Positions 32,889 through 43,200 of a stretch of DNA of 64,000 nucleotides are shown piece after piece; within the stretch, counting starts at the first letter, position 1, and every line of letters starts with the position of its first letter. This stretch comes from Stenotrophomonas sp. ATCM1_4. GTDB taxonomy: Bacteria > Pseudomonadota > Gammaproteobacteria > Xanthomonadales > Xanthomonadaceae. The stretch lies in contig NZ_QPFB01000001.1 of NCBI RefSeq assembly GCF_004348115.1, positions 211,752 through 275,751 on the forward strand. The letters run 5' to 3'. Below the pieces are notes generated by a model. The model did no database searches. It was not told where the DNA came from and was given only the letters and a program-made list of their open reading frames with translations. Both the position numbers and the translations under genes were made by a program.

Positions 32889-35800
32889 ATGCAAATCGGT
32901 GCTGTATTTCATAGCTGCCTGACTTCTCTCGCCAATCGGCGCTCGGTTGCCGGTGCCGTGCTCGCAATGGCCGCGTTGTTCGGCGCTGCACCCACCGTGC
33001 AGGCGCAGATCAAGAACGGCGGCTTCGAGGCCCAGAACTTCTCCGAGTGGAAGCTGGAGCGCTATACCCGTTCCGGTTCCGGTCTGGCGAGCGTGCCACC
33101 GACCACGGGAAGCCAGTTGACCCTTGGCAGCGTGCAGGAGAGCTTTCCCAACAGCAATACGATGTCCTCGGCGTTCGGGAACAATGTCAGGATACTGACC
33201 ACGCCGGGAACCGCGGAATCAACAAACAACAACGGTGCCAAATATCCGTTCTCCGGTGCTGCGTCGGCGCTGCTGGGCGGCAACGGTGGCTTTGCCGCCT
33301 ATGCGCTCGAGCAGACCGCGACAATGGCATTGAGTGACGTCGATCCGGTCGACGGCAAGGTGCATATCCGCTTCGCGATGGCGCCGGTGTTGAACAACCC
33401 GGGCCATCCGGCCGAGCGCCAGCCGTTCTTCTTCGTTGAAGTCACCAACGTGACCAAGGGCAGCACCCAGCTCTTCAACACGTTCAACTACTCCAACCAG
33501 ACCGGCATTCCGTGGCAGTCGTTCGGTGCCTACCAGTTCACCAACTGGCAGGGCTTCGATATCGCACCGGGCAATGGCCGGCTGGACGTCGGCGACCAGG
33601 TGCGCTTGAAGATCTACGTGTCCAACTGTGCGGACGGCGGTGCGAACCATACCGCCCAGCTGTACATCGACGTGTTTGGTTCGAAGATGCCCGGCCTGAG
33701 CGTCGCGGCCACCGGTCCGTCGACCAGCAAACCGGGTGAGCAGGTCACCTATACGTACAACTACGTCAACAACTCGGGCGTCTACGCACTGGGTTCGATG
33801 GTCCGCCTGGCTGCTCCGATCACCGAAGACAACAAGAAGCTCACCTTCGTCCCGGGCACGTGGCCTGCCACCTGCACCGGCCCGCATGCGGGCACCCCGC
33901 CACGCGGGGACTATATTGATTGCCCGGTGGGTGATCTGGTCGCCGGCGCCGGTGGCAGCTTCCCGGTGACCTTCACGGTGCCGTCCAACGCGGTGACCAC
34001 CAGCCCCAACAACGTCATCAACAACGGCGACTACGACGTCCGCGCCAACACGGTCAGCCCGTTCATCGGCCCGCTGGTGAAGACCAACATCCTGTCCGCC
34101 GCCACCACACTGCTGGACCTGGACATCAAGGTCAGCAACGGCAATGTCCCGTCGTACCTGGTCAACGGCGCCGTCAACTACACGGTGACGGTGACCAACA
34201 ACGGCCCGGTCGCCGCCAATGGCGCGAGCATCTCGCAGACCGTCACTGGTACCAATGGCACGGCCAGCTGGACGTGTGCTGTACCGCCCGGCAGCACCGC
34301 CACCTGCGGTGCGACCAGCGCCGGTTCCGGCTTCATCTCGACCAGCACCGCCAACCTGCCGCTCGGCCAGTCGTTGACCTACACCGTCACCGGCCTGACC
34401 GCCGCGACGGCCGGTACGCCGGTGGTCACCGTGGTCAACGTGGTACCACCGGCCGGCATGTCCGACAGCGTCGCCGCCAACAACACCGACGGCCTCAGCA
34501 CGCCGGTCAGCGCGGTCGAGCACCGGCTCACCGCGCACACGCTTGGCGCGGGTACCGGTCGCATCAATGCCATCCCCGCGGTCTACGCCTGCCCGTCCGG
34601 CGGTGCGCGCGTGGGCTGCAGCACGGCCAACCTGGGTGAAGGCCAGCAGGCCTACCTGACCGCGGTGGCCGACAACGGTTCGATCTTCAAGGGCTGGACC
34701 GGCGGCTGCAGCAACGTCAACGTCAACGAATGCCATGTGCTGATGGGCACGCAGGACCTGGATGTCACTGCCGAGTTCGCCCAGGTGTGGATGGTGACGC
34801 CGAGCATCACCGGCGGCACCCTGAACACCCCCTCGCCGCAGGTCGTCGAGGACGGGCAGGGCACCACCTTCACGCTGACCCCGACCACCGCAGGCCATAT
34901 CCCGGTGCTGACCACGCCCTCCGGCGCGGCCGTGTGTCCGGGCACCCTGAGCGGCCCGGTCGCAGGCGTGTACACCTACACCATCAGCCCGGTGCACGCG
35001 GACTGCGCGTTCCATGTCGCGTTCGTCAGCCAGCCGAAGCTCTCGGTCAGCAAGAGTGCGTCGATCGTCGCGCCGGCATCGGCCGTGGTCGGGGCATCGT
35101 TCACCTACACGCTGACCGTCACCAATACCGGCGCGGCAGCGACCAACGCCGTGGCCACGGTCACCGACGTGATCCCGGCAGGCCTGACCATCGGCACGCT
35201 GCCGGCCAACTGCGCGGTCAATCCGTCCGGCAGCCAGACCGTGCTGTGTAGCATCGCCGCCGGCCTGTCCAGCGTGGCACCGGCGAACGCGGTGTCCTTC
35301 AGCATCCCGGTCACCCCGCAGGGCGCCACCAGCAACACCACGCTGAGCAACACCGCCACCGTAACCGGCGGCGGTGATCCGGCCTGCGCGACCGCCGGCA
35401 GCTGCAGCAGCGCGACGGTGGACACGTCGGTCGTCGCTGCACGCCTGGAAATCAGCAAGACCGGCCCGGCCACCGCGGTGGTTGGCGTGCCGTACACCTA
35501 CACGATCAACGTGAGCAATGTCGGCCAGGCCGCCACCCCGGTCGCGGCCACCGTCACCGACGCGGTGCCGGCCGGCCTGACCATCGGCACGCTGCCGGCC
35601 AACTGCGCGGTCAATCCGTCCGGCAGCCAGACCGTTGTCTGCAGCATCGCTGCCGGGCTGTCGAACACCGCGCCGGGCAATGTGGTGAGCTTCGTCATCC
35701 CGGTCACCGCGACCGGCGCGGCCGGCACCAGCGTGAGCAACACCGCCAGCGTGACCGGCGGCGGCGACCCGGCCTGCGCCAGCGGCTGCGCCAGCACCGC

Positions 35801-38800
35801 GGTGCCGACCACGATCAACGCGCCGCAGCTCCAGATCAGCAAGAGTGGCCCGGCCACTGCCGTGGTCGGTGTGCCGTTCGACTACACGATCACCGTCAGC
35901 AACACCGGCACGGCCGATGCCACCGCCGGTGCGACCGTGACCGACGCGGTGCCGGCCAGCCTGGAAATCAACAGCGCCCCGCCGAACTGCACGATCACCG
36001 GCCAGAACGTCAGCTGCGTGGTGGCGATGGCCAGCCTGCAGATCGGCGGCCTGGTAACGATCACGATCAACGTGACGCCGAAGAGCGCCGGCAACGCCAG
36101 CAACACCGCCAGCGTGACCGGCGGTGGCGACCCGGCCTGCACCAGCGGCTGCAACAGCACGCCGGTGGCGACCACCGTGGCCGCCCAGGCCGGCGCGCTG
36201 TCCATCCTCAAGACGGTGACCTCGACCGGCCCGTACACGATCAACAGCACGGTCAGCTACCAGTTCGCGGTGGAGAACACCGGCAACGTGCCGCTGAGCA
36301 ACTTGGTCGTGAACGACGCCCGGCTCGACGCACCGGCCAACTGCCTGTTGACCACCCTGCAGCCGGGTGCGAGCACCACCTGCACCGGCGTGCACACCGT
36401 GACCGCTGCCGAAGTGGCGGTGGGCAACGTGCACAACAGCGCGACCGCCTCCGGGCAGCCGCCGACGCCGCCGGGTGAACCGGTGCCGGCGGTGGTGACC
36501 AGTGCGCCGAGCGAGGTGGACACCGCGACCGACCAGGCCCCGGCGATGGCCGTGGTGAAGTCGGTGGTGTCCAGCGGCCCGTACGCGCTGGGCAGCCAGA
36601 TCAGCTACGCCTTCGCCATCGTCAACACCGGTGACGTGGTCCTGACCGGCATCGTCGTCAACGATCCGCTGCTCGACGCACCGGCTAACTGCCCGCTGAC
36701 CACGCTGCAGCCGGGTGCGGGCATCACCTGCACCGGCGCGCACACCGTGACCGCCGCCGAAGTGGCCGCCGGCTACGTGCACAACAGCGCCACGGTGTCC
36801 GGCCAGCCGCCGACGCCGCCGGGCGGCACGCCGCCGTCGCCGATCACCAGCACGCCGAGCCAGGTGGATACCGCCACCGCGCAGAACCCGTCGCTGGGCA
36901 TCGTCAAGAGCGTGGTGTCGGCCGGCCCGTACGGCGTCGGCAGCGCGATCACCTACCAGTTCGTGGTGACCAACACCGGCGACGTGACCCTGACCGGCAT
37001 CGTCGTCAACGATCCGCTGCTGGATGCACCGGCCACCTGCGTGGCCACCACCCTGCAGCCGGGCGGGAACACCACCTGCACCGGCGTGCATACCGTGACC
37101 GCTGCCGAAGTGGCCGCTGGCTACGTGCACAACAGCGCCACCGCGACCGGCCAGCCGCCGACCGCACCGGGTGGCCCGCCGCCGCCGCCGGTCACCAGCC
37201 CGGCCGGTGAGGTGGATACCGCCACCGCGCAGAACCCGTCGTTGCAGATCGTCAAGTCGGTGACCTCGACCGGTCCGTATGGGGTGGGCGCGGTGATCGC
37301 CTACCAGTTCGTGGTGACCAACACCGGTGACGTGACCCTGACCGGCATCGTCGTCAACGATCCGTTGCTGGATGCCGCAGCGGCCTGCCCGAGCACCGTG
37401 CTGCAGCCGGGTGCCAGCACCACTTGCAGCGGCGTGCACACCGTGACCGCGGCCGAAGTGGCGGCCGGCTATGTGCACAACAGCGCGACCGCGACCGGCC
37501 AGCCGCCGACCGCACCGGGCGGCCCGCCGCCGCCGCCGGTGACCAGCCCGGCCGACACGGTGGACACCGCGACCGAGCAGGTGCCGTCGATGACGCTGCG
37601 CAAGTCGGTCACCTCGGTCGGCCCGTACCGCGAAGGCAGCGTCATCGCCTATGCGTTCGACATCGAGAACACCGGCAACGTGATCCTGAGCGGCGTGTCG
37701 GTCAACGACCCGCTGTCCGGGCTCAGCGCACTGGCCTACAACTGGCCGGGCGCCAGCGGCCAGCTGCTGCCGGGCGAGAAGGCAACCGCGACGGCGACCT
37801 ATACGGTTACCGCAGCCGACGTGCTGGCCGGCACCGTGCACAACAGCGCGACCGCGGCCGGCCAGCCGCCGACCGCACCGGGCACCCCGGCACCGCCGGT
37901 GGTGAGCAGTCCCTCCAGCGGCGTGGACGTGGCGATCCTGCCGGTGCTCGGCGCCGTGGACGATGTCCTGGTGCCGGTGGACGGTGCCGTCGGCACTCCG
38001 TCGGCCGGCAACGCCTACGACAACGACGTCATCAACGGCACCCCGGTGGACCCGGCGAAGATCACCGGCACGGTGACCGCGCCGGCCGCGCCGATCAACG
38101 GTGGTGCGGTTCCGGTGCTGGATCCGGCCACCGGCATCGTCGCCGTGCCGGCGGGTACGCCAGCCGGCAGCTACACCATCGGCTACCGCATCTGCGAGAC
38201 GCTGAACCCGGACAACTGCGCCGATGCGACGGTCACGCTGACGATCAGCGCGACCACCATCCGTGCGGTCGACGACACCCAGCTGCCGGTGCGCAGTGGC
38301 GGTGGCGGCAGCTCGCCCAGCGTGCTCGGCAACGACACCCTGGGCGGCAACCCGGCGCAGCTGGGCCAGGTGACCCTGCTGCCGGGCGCCACGCCGCACC
38401 CGGGCTTGCTGATGAATGCCGATGGCAGCATCCGCATCACCGCCGGCACGCCGCCGGCAACCTACCGCTATCCGTACACCATCTGCGAGGTGCTCAACCC
38501 CGGCAACTGCGACAGCGCCGAGGCGATCGTGCTGGTCAGCGGCGAAGCCCTGCTGCGCGTGGTCAAGACCGCCGGCGTCCGCGAGGCCCGCATCGGCGAC
38601 CTGGTGCGCTACACCGTGTCGGTGGAGAACCTGGGCGATGGTCCGCTGGTGAACGGCAGCATCATCGACACCCCGGCCGCAGGCTTCAGCTATGTGGACG
38701 GTTCGCTGGTGGTCAGTGACGGCGACAACGCCGCCACCGTCTCCGGCCAGTCGCCGGTGCGCTTCGAAGGGCTGGACATCGCCGTCGGTGGCAGCGCCAA

Positions 38801-40274
38801 GCTGGTCTACATGATGCGCGTCGGCGCCGGCACCCGCGCCGGTACCCAGGTCAACCAGGCACAGGCGCAGTCGGCGGCCGGTGCGGTGCTGTCCAACCTG
38901 GCCACCGCCGAGGTGTCGGTGGTCGGCGATACGCTGCTCGACGACAGCCTGGTGTTCGGCACGGTCTTCCATGACCGTGACGGCGACGGCTGGCAGGACA
39001 GCGGGCAGCTGGCCGGCGTGCAGGTCCGTGGCGGTTTCGCCGCGGGTGCCTACGTGGCCAACTCGACCACACTGGACCGTGGCGCCGGCCCGCAGCCGCA
39101 GGCCGATGCCAGCGCACCGCTGCTGCACGGCATCGAGGTGGGCACGATCAGCGGCCGCCAGTCGGCAGCCGATCCGGTCCGCGACCACCAGGTGGTGGTG
39201 CGGCAGACGCTGCGTGCACTGGAGTTCACCGATGACTTCGTGCTGACCAGCGCGCAGGGCGTGACGGTGCGGATGGACCGCGACGGCAACACCACGGTCG
39301 AAACCCGTGGCGACGCCGCCAAGGGCCTGACCGCAGCCCAGCCGGTGGTCGAGCGCCGGGTCGCGCAGGGCAAGGATGGTTACGTGGTTGATTACGTGAT
39401 CAGCAACCTGGGTATCGACGAGCGGGGTATTCCGGGCGTGCGTATCGCCTCGGTGGAAGGCCTGCTGATCGAAACCGACCAGTTCGGCCGTTACCACCTG
39501 GCCGGTGTGTCCGGCGGTGCATGGGAGCGTGGTCGCAACTTCATCCTGAAGGTCGACCCGACCACGCTACCGGCCGGCGCGCGGTTCACCACCGACAACC
39601 CGTTGCTGCGGCGTCTGACGCCCGGTGTGCCGGTGCGCTTCGACTGGGGCGTGAAGTACGACGAAGCGCCGCTCCAGGGCGAAGGTGGGCAGCTGGAGCT
39701 GGAACTGGGCGAAGTGTTCTTCGCCCCCGGCAGCGCCACGCTGCCGGCCGGCCACGCACCGCTGATGGAAGCGATGGCGGCCAAGGTGCGTGCGCACCAT
39801 GGCGGTGAAGTGCTGATCCAGGCCGATGCCGAGCAACCGGCGCTGGCGCTGGAACGGGCCAATGCGGTCAAGGCCGCGCTGCTGTCGCAGCTGGACGAGG
39901 CCGTGGCCAGGGGGCTGGTGGTCACGGCGCGGGCACGCGCCGGGGCCGGTGGTTCGCTGCTGGCCGGCGTGGGCCACGGCGGAGCGCTGCTGGGTACGGT
40001 GCTGTTCGACACCGACAAGGCGACGATCCGGCCGGAGTTCGCGCCGCTGCTGGATGCGGTGGCCGCGACGCTGGAGCAGATGAAGGGCGGCAGCGTGCTA
40101 CTGGTGGGCCACACCGATGCACGGGGTCCCCATGCCTACAACGCGACGCTGGGGATGCAGCGGGCCAAGGCCGTGTTCGACGCGCTCGCCGGGCGCCTCG
40201 GTGCACAGGCCCGGAACGGGCTGCGTGTGGAACTGGAGAACGACCCGGGTGCGCCGACCGGCGCAACGAAGTAA
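32889..40274 (+). CDS. Giant DUF11-repeat surface protein with OmpA-like C-terminus
   Basis: About 2,461 aa from the ATG at 32889. That start gives a clean signal peptide (SVAGAVLAMAALFGAAPTVQA); an open frame extends back to 32730. Order: a beta-sandwich N-domain (to ~33700), DUF11-type domains (33700-34520), a divergent InlB-like unit (GWTGGCSNVNVNECHV), three DUF11 repeats (35030-36190), five DUF7507-like repeats (36187-37935), two cadherin-like spacers, another DUF11, an SdrD-B-like unit (VFHDRDGDGWQD), a degenerate OmpA-like region and a final OmpA-like domain (VLFDTDKATIRPEF, LVGHTDARG). It is probably an envelope-anchored adhesin. The partner barrel starts 11 bases downstream. Confidence 0.88.
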   Translation: MQIGAVFHSCLTSLANRRSVAGAVLAMAALFGAAPTVQAQIKNGGFEAQNFSEWKLERYTRSGSGLASVPPTTGSQLTLGSVQESFPNSNTMSSAFGNNVRILTTPGTAESTNNNGAKYPFSGAASALLGGNGGFAAYALEQTATMALSDVDPVDGKVHIRFAMAPVLNNPGHPAERQPFFFVEVTNVTKGSTQLFNTFNYSNQTGIPWQSFGAYQFTNWQGFDIAPGNGRLDVGDQVRLKIYVSNCADGGANHTAQLYIDVFGSKMPGLSVAATGPSTSKPGEQVTYTYNYVNNSGVYALGSMVRLAAPITEDNKKLTFVPGTWPATCTGPHAGTPPRGDYIDCPVGDLVAGAGGSFPVTFTVPSNAVTTSPNNVINNGDYDVRANTVSPFIGPLVKTNILSAATTLLDLDIKVSNGNVPSYLVNGAVNYTVTVTNNGPVAANGASISQTVTGTNGTASWTCAVPPGSTATCGATSAGSGFISTSTANLPLGQSLTYTVTGLTAATAGTPVVTVVNVVPPAGMSDSVAANNTDGLSTPVSAVEHRLTAHTLGAGTGRINAIPAVYACPSGGARVGCSTANLGEGQQAYLTAVADNGSIFKGWTGGCSNVNVNECHVLMGTQDLDVTAEFAQVWMVTPSITGGTLNTPSPQVVEDGQGTTFTLTPTTAGHIPVLTTPSGAAVCPGTLSGPVAGVYTYTISPVHADCAFHVAFVSQPKLSVSKSASIVAPASAVVGASFTYTLTVTNTGAAATNAVATVTDVIPAGLTIGTLPANCAVNPSGSQTVLCSIAAGLSSVAPANAVSFSIPVTPQGATSNTTLSNTATVTGGGDPACATAGSCSSATVDTSVVAARLEISKTGPATAVVGVPYTYTINVSNVGQAATPVAATVTDAVPAGLTIGTLPANCAVNPSGSQTVVCSIAAGLSNTAPGNVVSFVIPVTATGAAGTSVSNTASVTGGGDPACASGCASTAVPTTINAPQLQISKSGPATAVVGVPFDYTITVSNTGTADATAGATVTDAVPASLEINSAPPNCTITGQNVSCVVAMASLQIGGLVTITINVTPKSAGNASNTASVTGGGDPACTSGCNSTPVATTVAAQAGALSILKTVTSTGPYTINSTVSYQFAVENTGNVPLSNLVVNDARLDAPANCLLTTLQPGASTTCTGVHTVTAAEVAVGNVHNSATASGQPPTPPGEPVPAVVTSAPSEVDTATDQAPAMAVVKSVVSSGPYALGSQISYAFAIVNTGDVVLTGIVVNDPLLDAPANCPLTTLQPGAGITCTGAHTVTAAEVAAGYVHNSATVSGQPPTPPGGTPPSPITSTPSQVDTATAQNPSLGIVKSVVSAGPYGVGSAITYQFVVTNTGDVTLTGIVVNDPLLDAPATCVATTLQPGGNTTCTGVHTVTAAEVAAGYVHNSATATGQPPTAPGGPPPPPVTSPAGEVDTATAQNPSLQIVKSVTSTGPYGVGAVIAYQFVVTNTGDVTLTGIVVNDPLLDAAAACPSTVLQPGASTTCSGVHTVTAAEVAAGYVHNSATATGQPPTAPGGPPPPPVTSPADTVDTATEQVPSMTLRKSVTSVGPYREGSVIAYAFDIENTGNVILSGVSVNDPLSGLSALAYNWPGASGQLLPGEKATATATYTVTAADVLAGTVHNSATAAGQPPTAPGTPAPPVVSSPSSGVDVAILPVLGAVDDVLVPVDGAVGTPSAGNAYDNDVINGTPVDPAKITGTVTAPAAPINGGAVPVLDPATGIVAVPAGTPAGSYTIGYRICETLNPDNCADATVTLTISATTIRAVDDTQLPVRSGGGGSSPSVLGNDTLGGNPAQLGQVTLLPGATPHPGLLMNADGSIRITAGTPPATYRYPYTICEVLNPGNCDSAEAIVLVSGEALLRVVKTAGVREARIGDLVRYTVSVENLGDGPLVNGSIIDTPAAGFSYVDGSLVVSDGDNAATVSGQSPVRFEGLDIAVGGSAKLVYMMRVGAGTRAGTQVNQAQAQSAAGAVLSNLATAEVSVVGDTLLDDSLVFGTVFHDRDGDGWQDSGQLAGVQVRGGFAAGAYVANSTTLDRGAGPQPQADASAPLLHGIEVGTISGRQSAADPVRDHQVVVRQTLRALEFTDDFVLTSAQGVTVRMDRDGNTTVETRGDAAKGLTAAQPVVERRVAQGKDGYVVDYVISNLGIDERGIPGVRIASVEGLLIETDQFGRYHLAGVSGGAWERGRNFILKVDPTTLPAGARFTTDNPLLRRLTPGVPVRFDWGVKYDEAPLQGEGGQLELELGEVFFAPGSATLPAGHAPLMEAMAAKVRAHHGGEVLIQADAEQPALALERANAVKAALLSQLDEAVARGLVVTARARAGAGGSLLAGVGHGGALLGTVLFDTDKATIRPEFAPLLDAVAATLEQMKGGSVLLVGHTDARGPHAYNATLGMQRAKAVFDALAGRLGAQARNGLRVELENDPGAPTGATK
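36187..37935 (+). repeat. Five tandem ~345-bp coding repeats (DUF7507-like)
   Basis: Units begin near 36190, 36540, 36889, 37234 and 37582. Units 2-4 are nearly identical over long stretches (TGIVVNDPLLDAP, TVTAAEVAAGYVHNSATA, GQPPTAPGGPPPPPVTSPA). The repeats encode stacked beta domains with Pro-rich linkers. High identity makes unit number prone to change by recombination. Confidence 0.88.
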
Positions 40275-40285
40275 GGGGGCGGGTC

Positions 40286-43200
40286 ATGGAAAAGCACATG
40301 AAGATGAAGTTGCTGGATTACACCCTGATCTCGCTGCTGGCCGGCATGGCGCCGGTCGCAACGGCACAGGAGGCCGCGGCCACCGGCGGGACTGGTGCAG
40401 AGCACGGCGCCACCACGCCGCTGCGCTGTGACGGTGACGGCTGCACGGCGGCCGATGGGCTGTCGTTCCGCCTGCGCACACGCAGCTACGACAGTCCGGT
40501 CAGCCAGGGCACCGATGCGCATTCCTCGGCGGTCGCATTGCAGCCGGACCGGCGCGTGACCATCGAGACGGCACCGCCGGGCAAGGCGGTGGTGACCGGC
40601 AAGTTCTCGATCGATCTGCCCGGCGGCGGCGTGATCTGGGCCACCGAGGATCCCACCCTCGGCCAGCCGGAGCTGTCGGTATCTGCACCGTCGGTGGTGT
40701 CGTTCGACGGCAGCCGCATCCTCAAGCCGGTGCAGTTCTACGTGCGCGGCAACTACCCGGCGTTCATCCGTCGGCTGGAGATCAGCGTCTACCGCGCTAG
40801 CGATGCCGATCTGATCGAGCCGCTGGCGGTGGTGCCGGTGGAAGTGGCCGCAGTCAGCCAGGTGGAGTGGGACGGCGTGTTGCCGGGCAAATACCGTTTC
40901 CGCAAGGGCGACGGGCTGGTCTATGTGGTGCGCGCCACCGGCGCCGATGGCCAGGTCGACGAGACCTCGCCGCGCAGCCTGCAATTGGTCTCCCCCGAGG
41001 AAGCCGAGCGCGGCGCCACCGTGCTGCGCAACAGCACCGAGCGCCGGCTGGGCAATGCGATGAGCAGTGACCAGGCGCAGACGCAGAGCCTGATCGACGA
41101 TGTGTTCGCCGAGAACGGCCTGCGCCAGCAGAACATTCCGCTGTACGGTTCGCGGATCCGCATCCAGGGCCGCAGCATTCCCACCGACGCGGCGCTGAAC
41201 ATCAACGGCCAGAGCTACCCGGTTGACCTGGAACGTAAGTTCGTCGCCGAGTACCTGGTGCCGGTGGGGCACCACCGTTTCGACATCACCCTGGGCGGCA
41301 GCGATGCGCAGCCGGCACCGGCGCACACGCTGGACGTGGATGTCACCGGTCGTTACTTCTTCGGCGTCGGCCTGGCCGACGTGACCGTCGCGCAAAACAA
41401 GGTCAGTGGCTCCTCGCGCCCATTCGTGGGCGACAGCCGCTACCAGGACGATGTCATCAGCGACGGCCGGTTGGCGTTCTATGGCAAGGCCAAGCTGCGC
41501 GGCAAGTACCTGGTGACGGCCCAGGCCGACACCACCGAGCGAGACCTGGAACGCCTGTTCGACGGCTTCACCAAGGCCGATCCGCAGGATGTGTTCCGTC
41601 GCCTGGACCCGGACCTGTACTACCCGGTCTATGGCGATGATTCCAACACCTACCGTGACGTGGACACGATGGGGCGGTTCTACCTGCGCGTGGACTGGGA
41701 CAAGAACCAGGCGCTGTGGGGCAACTACGCCACCGGCCTGACCGGCACCGAGTTCGGCCAGTACGTGCGCTCGCTGTATGGTGCGGCACTGAACTGGCGC
41801 TCCAATGCCAGCAACCGCTGGGGCGATGCTGGCAGCGAGCTGCGCGTGTTCGGTTCGCAGCCGGAGACGGCGCCGGGCCACAACGAGTTCATCGGCACCG
41901 GCGGCAGCCTGTACTATCTGCGCCACACCGACGTGCTGCCAGGCTCGGACGTGGTCACGCTGGAAACACGTGACCGCAGCACCGGCCGCACCGAGAACCG
42001 GGTGGTGCTGCAGCGCGGGGCCGACTACGAAATCGACGAGCTGCAGGGCCGCATCCTGCTGACCCGTCCGCTGGCCCAGATCAGCCGTGACAACAACCCC
42101 ACGCTGACCCGCGACACGCCGCTGGACGGCCTGGAGCAGCGCCTGCTGGTGGATTACGAATGGGTGCCCTCTGGTTTCGATGCCGATGAGCTGACCGTCG
42201 GCCTGCGTGGCAAGCACTGGTTCGGCGACCATGTCGGCGTCGGTGCGACCTATATCGATGAGAGCCGTGCCGGCGAGGACTACACGCTCAAGGGCGGCGA
42301 CATCACCCTGCAGGCGGGCAAGGGCACCTTCCTGAAGGCCGAGTACGCGCGCAGCGAGTCGTTCGGGGTGCCGGCGTTCTTCTCCGACAACGGTGGCCTG
42401 AGCTTCATCCAGCAGAACAACACCGCGCTCAACCGCGAGGGCGATGCGAAGGCGATCGAGGCACGCGCCAACTTCAAGGAGCTGGGATGGACCGAGCAGG
42501 ACTGGAGCGCGGGCGCGTGGTGGCGGCGTACCGACGCGGGCTACTCGATCTCCCGTTACGACAACGGCCTGCCGGTGACCGAGTACGGTGCCGAGCTGCT
42601 GGGCCAGTTCACCCCGGACCTTGGCATCTACACCCGCTATACCCGCGCTGAGCGCGGCGCCGATGTGCTGACCCAGGCGCAGGCCACGCTGGAATGGCGG
42701 GTCAGCGAGGACGGCACGCTCGGGCTGGAAGTGCGGCGCGTGAACCAGGAAGGCAGCTACTTGGAGGCGGTCGGCACGCTGGCGGCGCTGAAGTACCAGC
42801 ACCGCATCGCCACCACGCTGGAGGTCTATGGCGTGGCCCAGCTCACCGTCGATGACGACGGTGGCCGCTACGCCGACAACGACGCGTTCACGTTCGGTGC
42901 CAAGCACCTGTTCGGCGACAACTCCTCCGTCGGCGCCGAAGTCACCGACGGTGACCGCGGCCATGCGGCAACGGTCAACGCCGAGTACCGCTTGAGCCCG
43001 GAGCATGCGCTGTACGGCGGCTACACCTACTCGACCGATACCACCGAGTACGACTCGCTGTTCAACCCCGGTGGCCAGAACGGCTGGACGCTGGGCCAGC
43101 GCTGGCGCCTGTCCAACCAGGTCAACGTGTTCAACGAAAGCCAGTTCCTGAAGGAACGCGGGCAGAGCGGTCTTGCGCATACGTTCGGCATGGACTTCTA

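Noticed and set aside
36187..37935. Tandem repeats considered as a CRISPR-like array
   Set aside because: Units are ~345 bases, fully coding and continuous with flanking DUF11 domains; there are no short spacers and no cas genes.
33219..39497. 2,092-codon open frame antisense to the giant surface-protein gene
   Set aside because: Very long but rich in Arg, His, Gly, Ala and Val, with no ribosome site or recognisable domain. It mirrors the repeat periods and the GC-rich third positions of the real gene.
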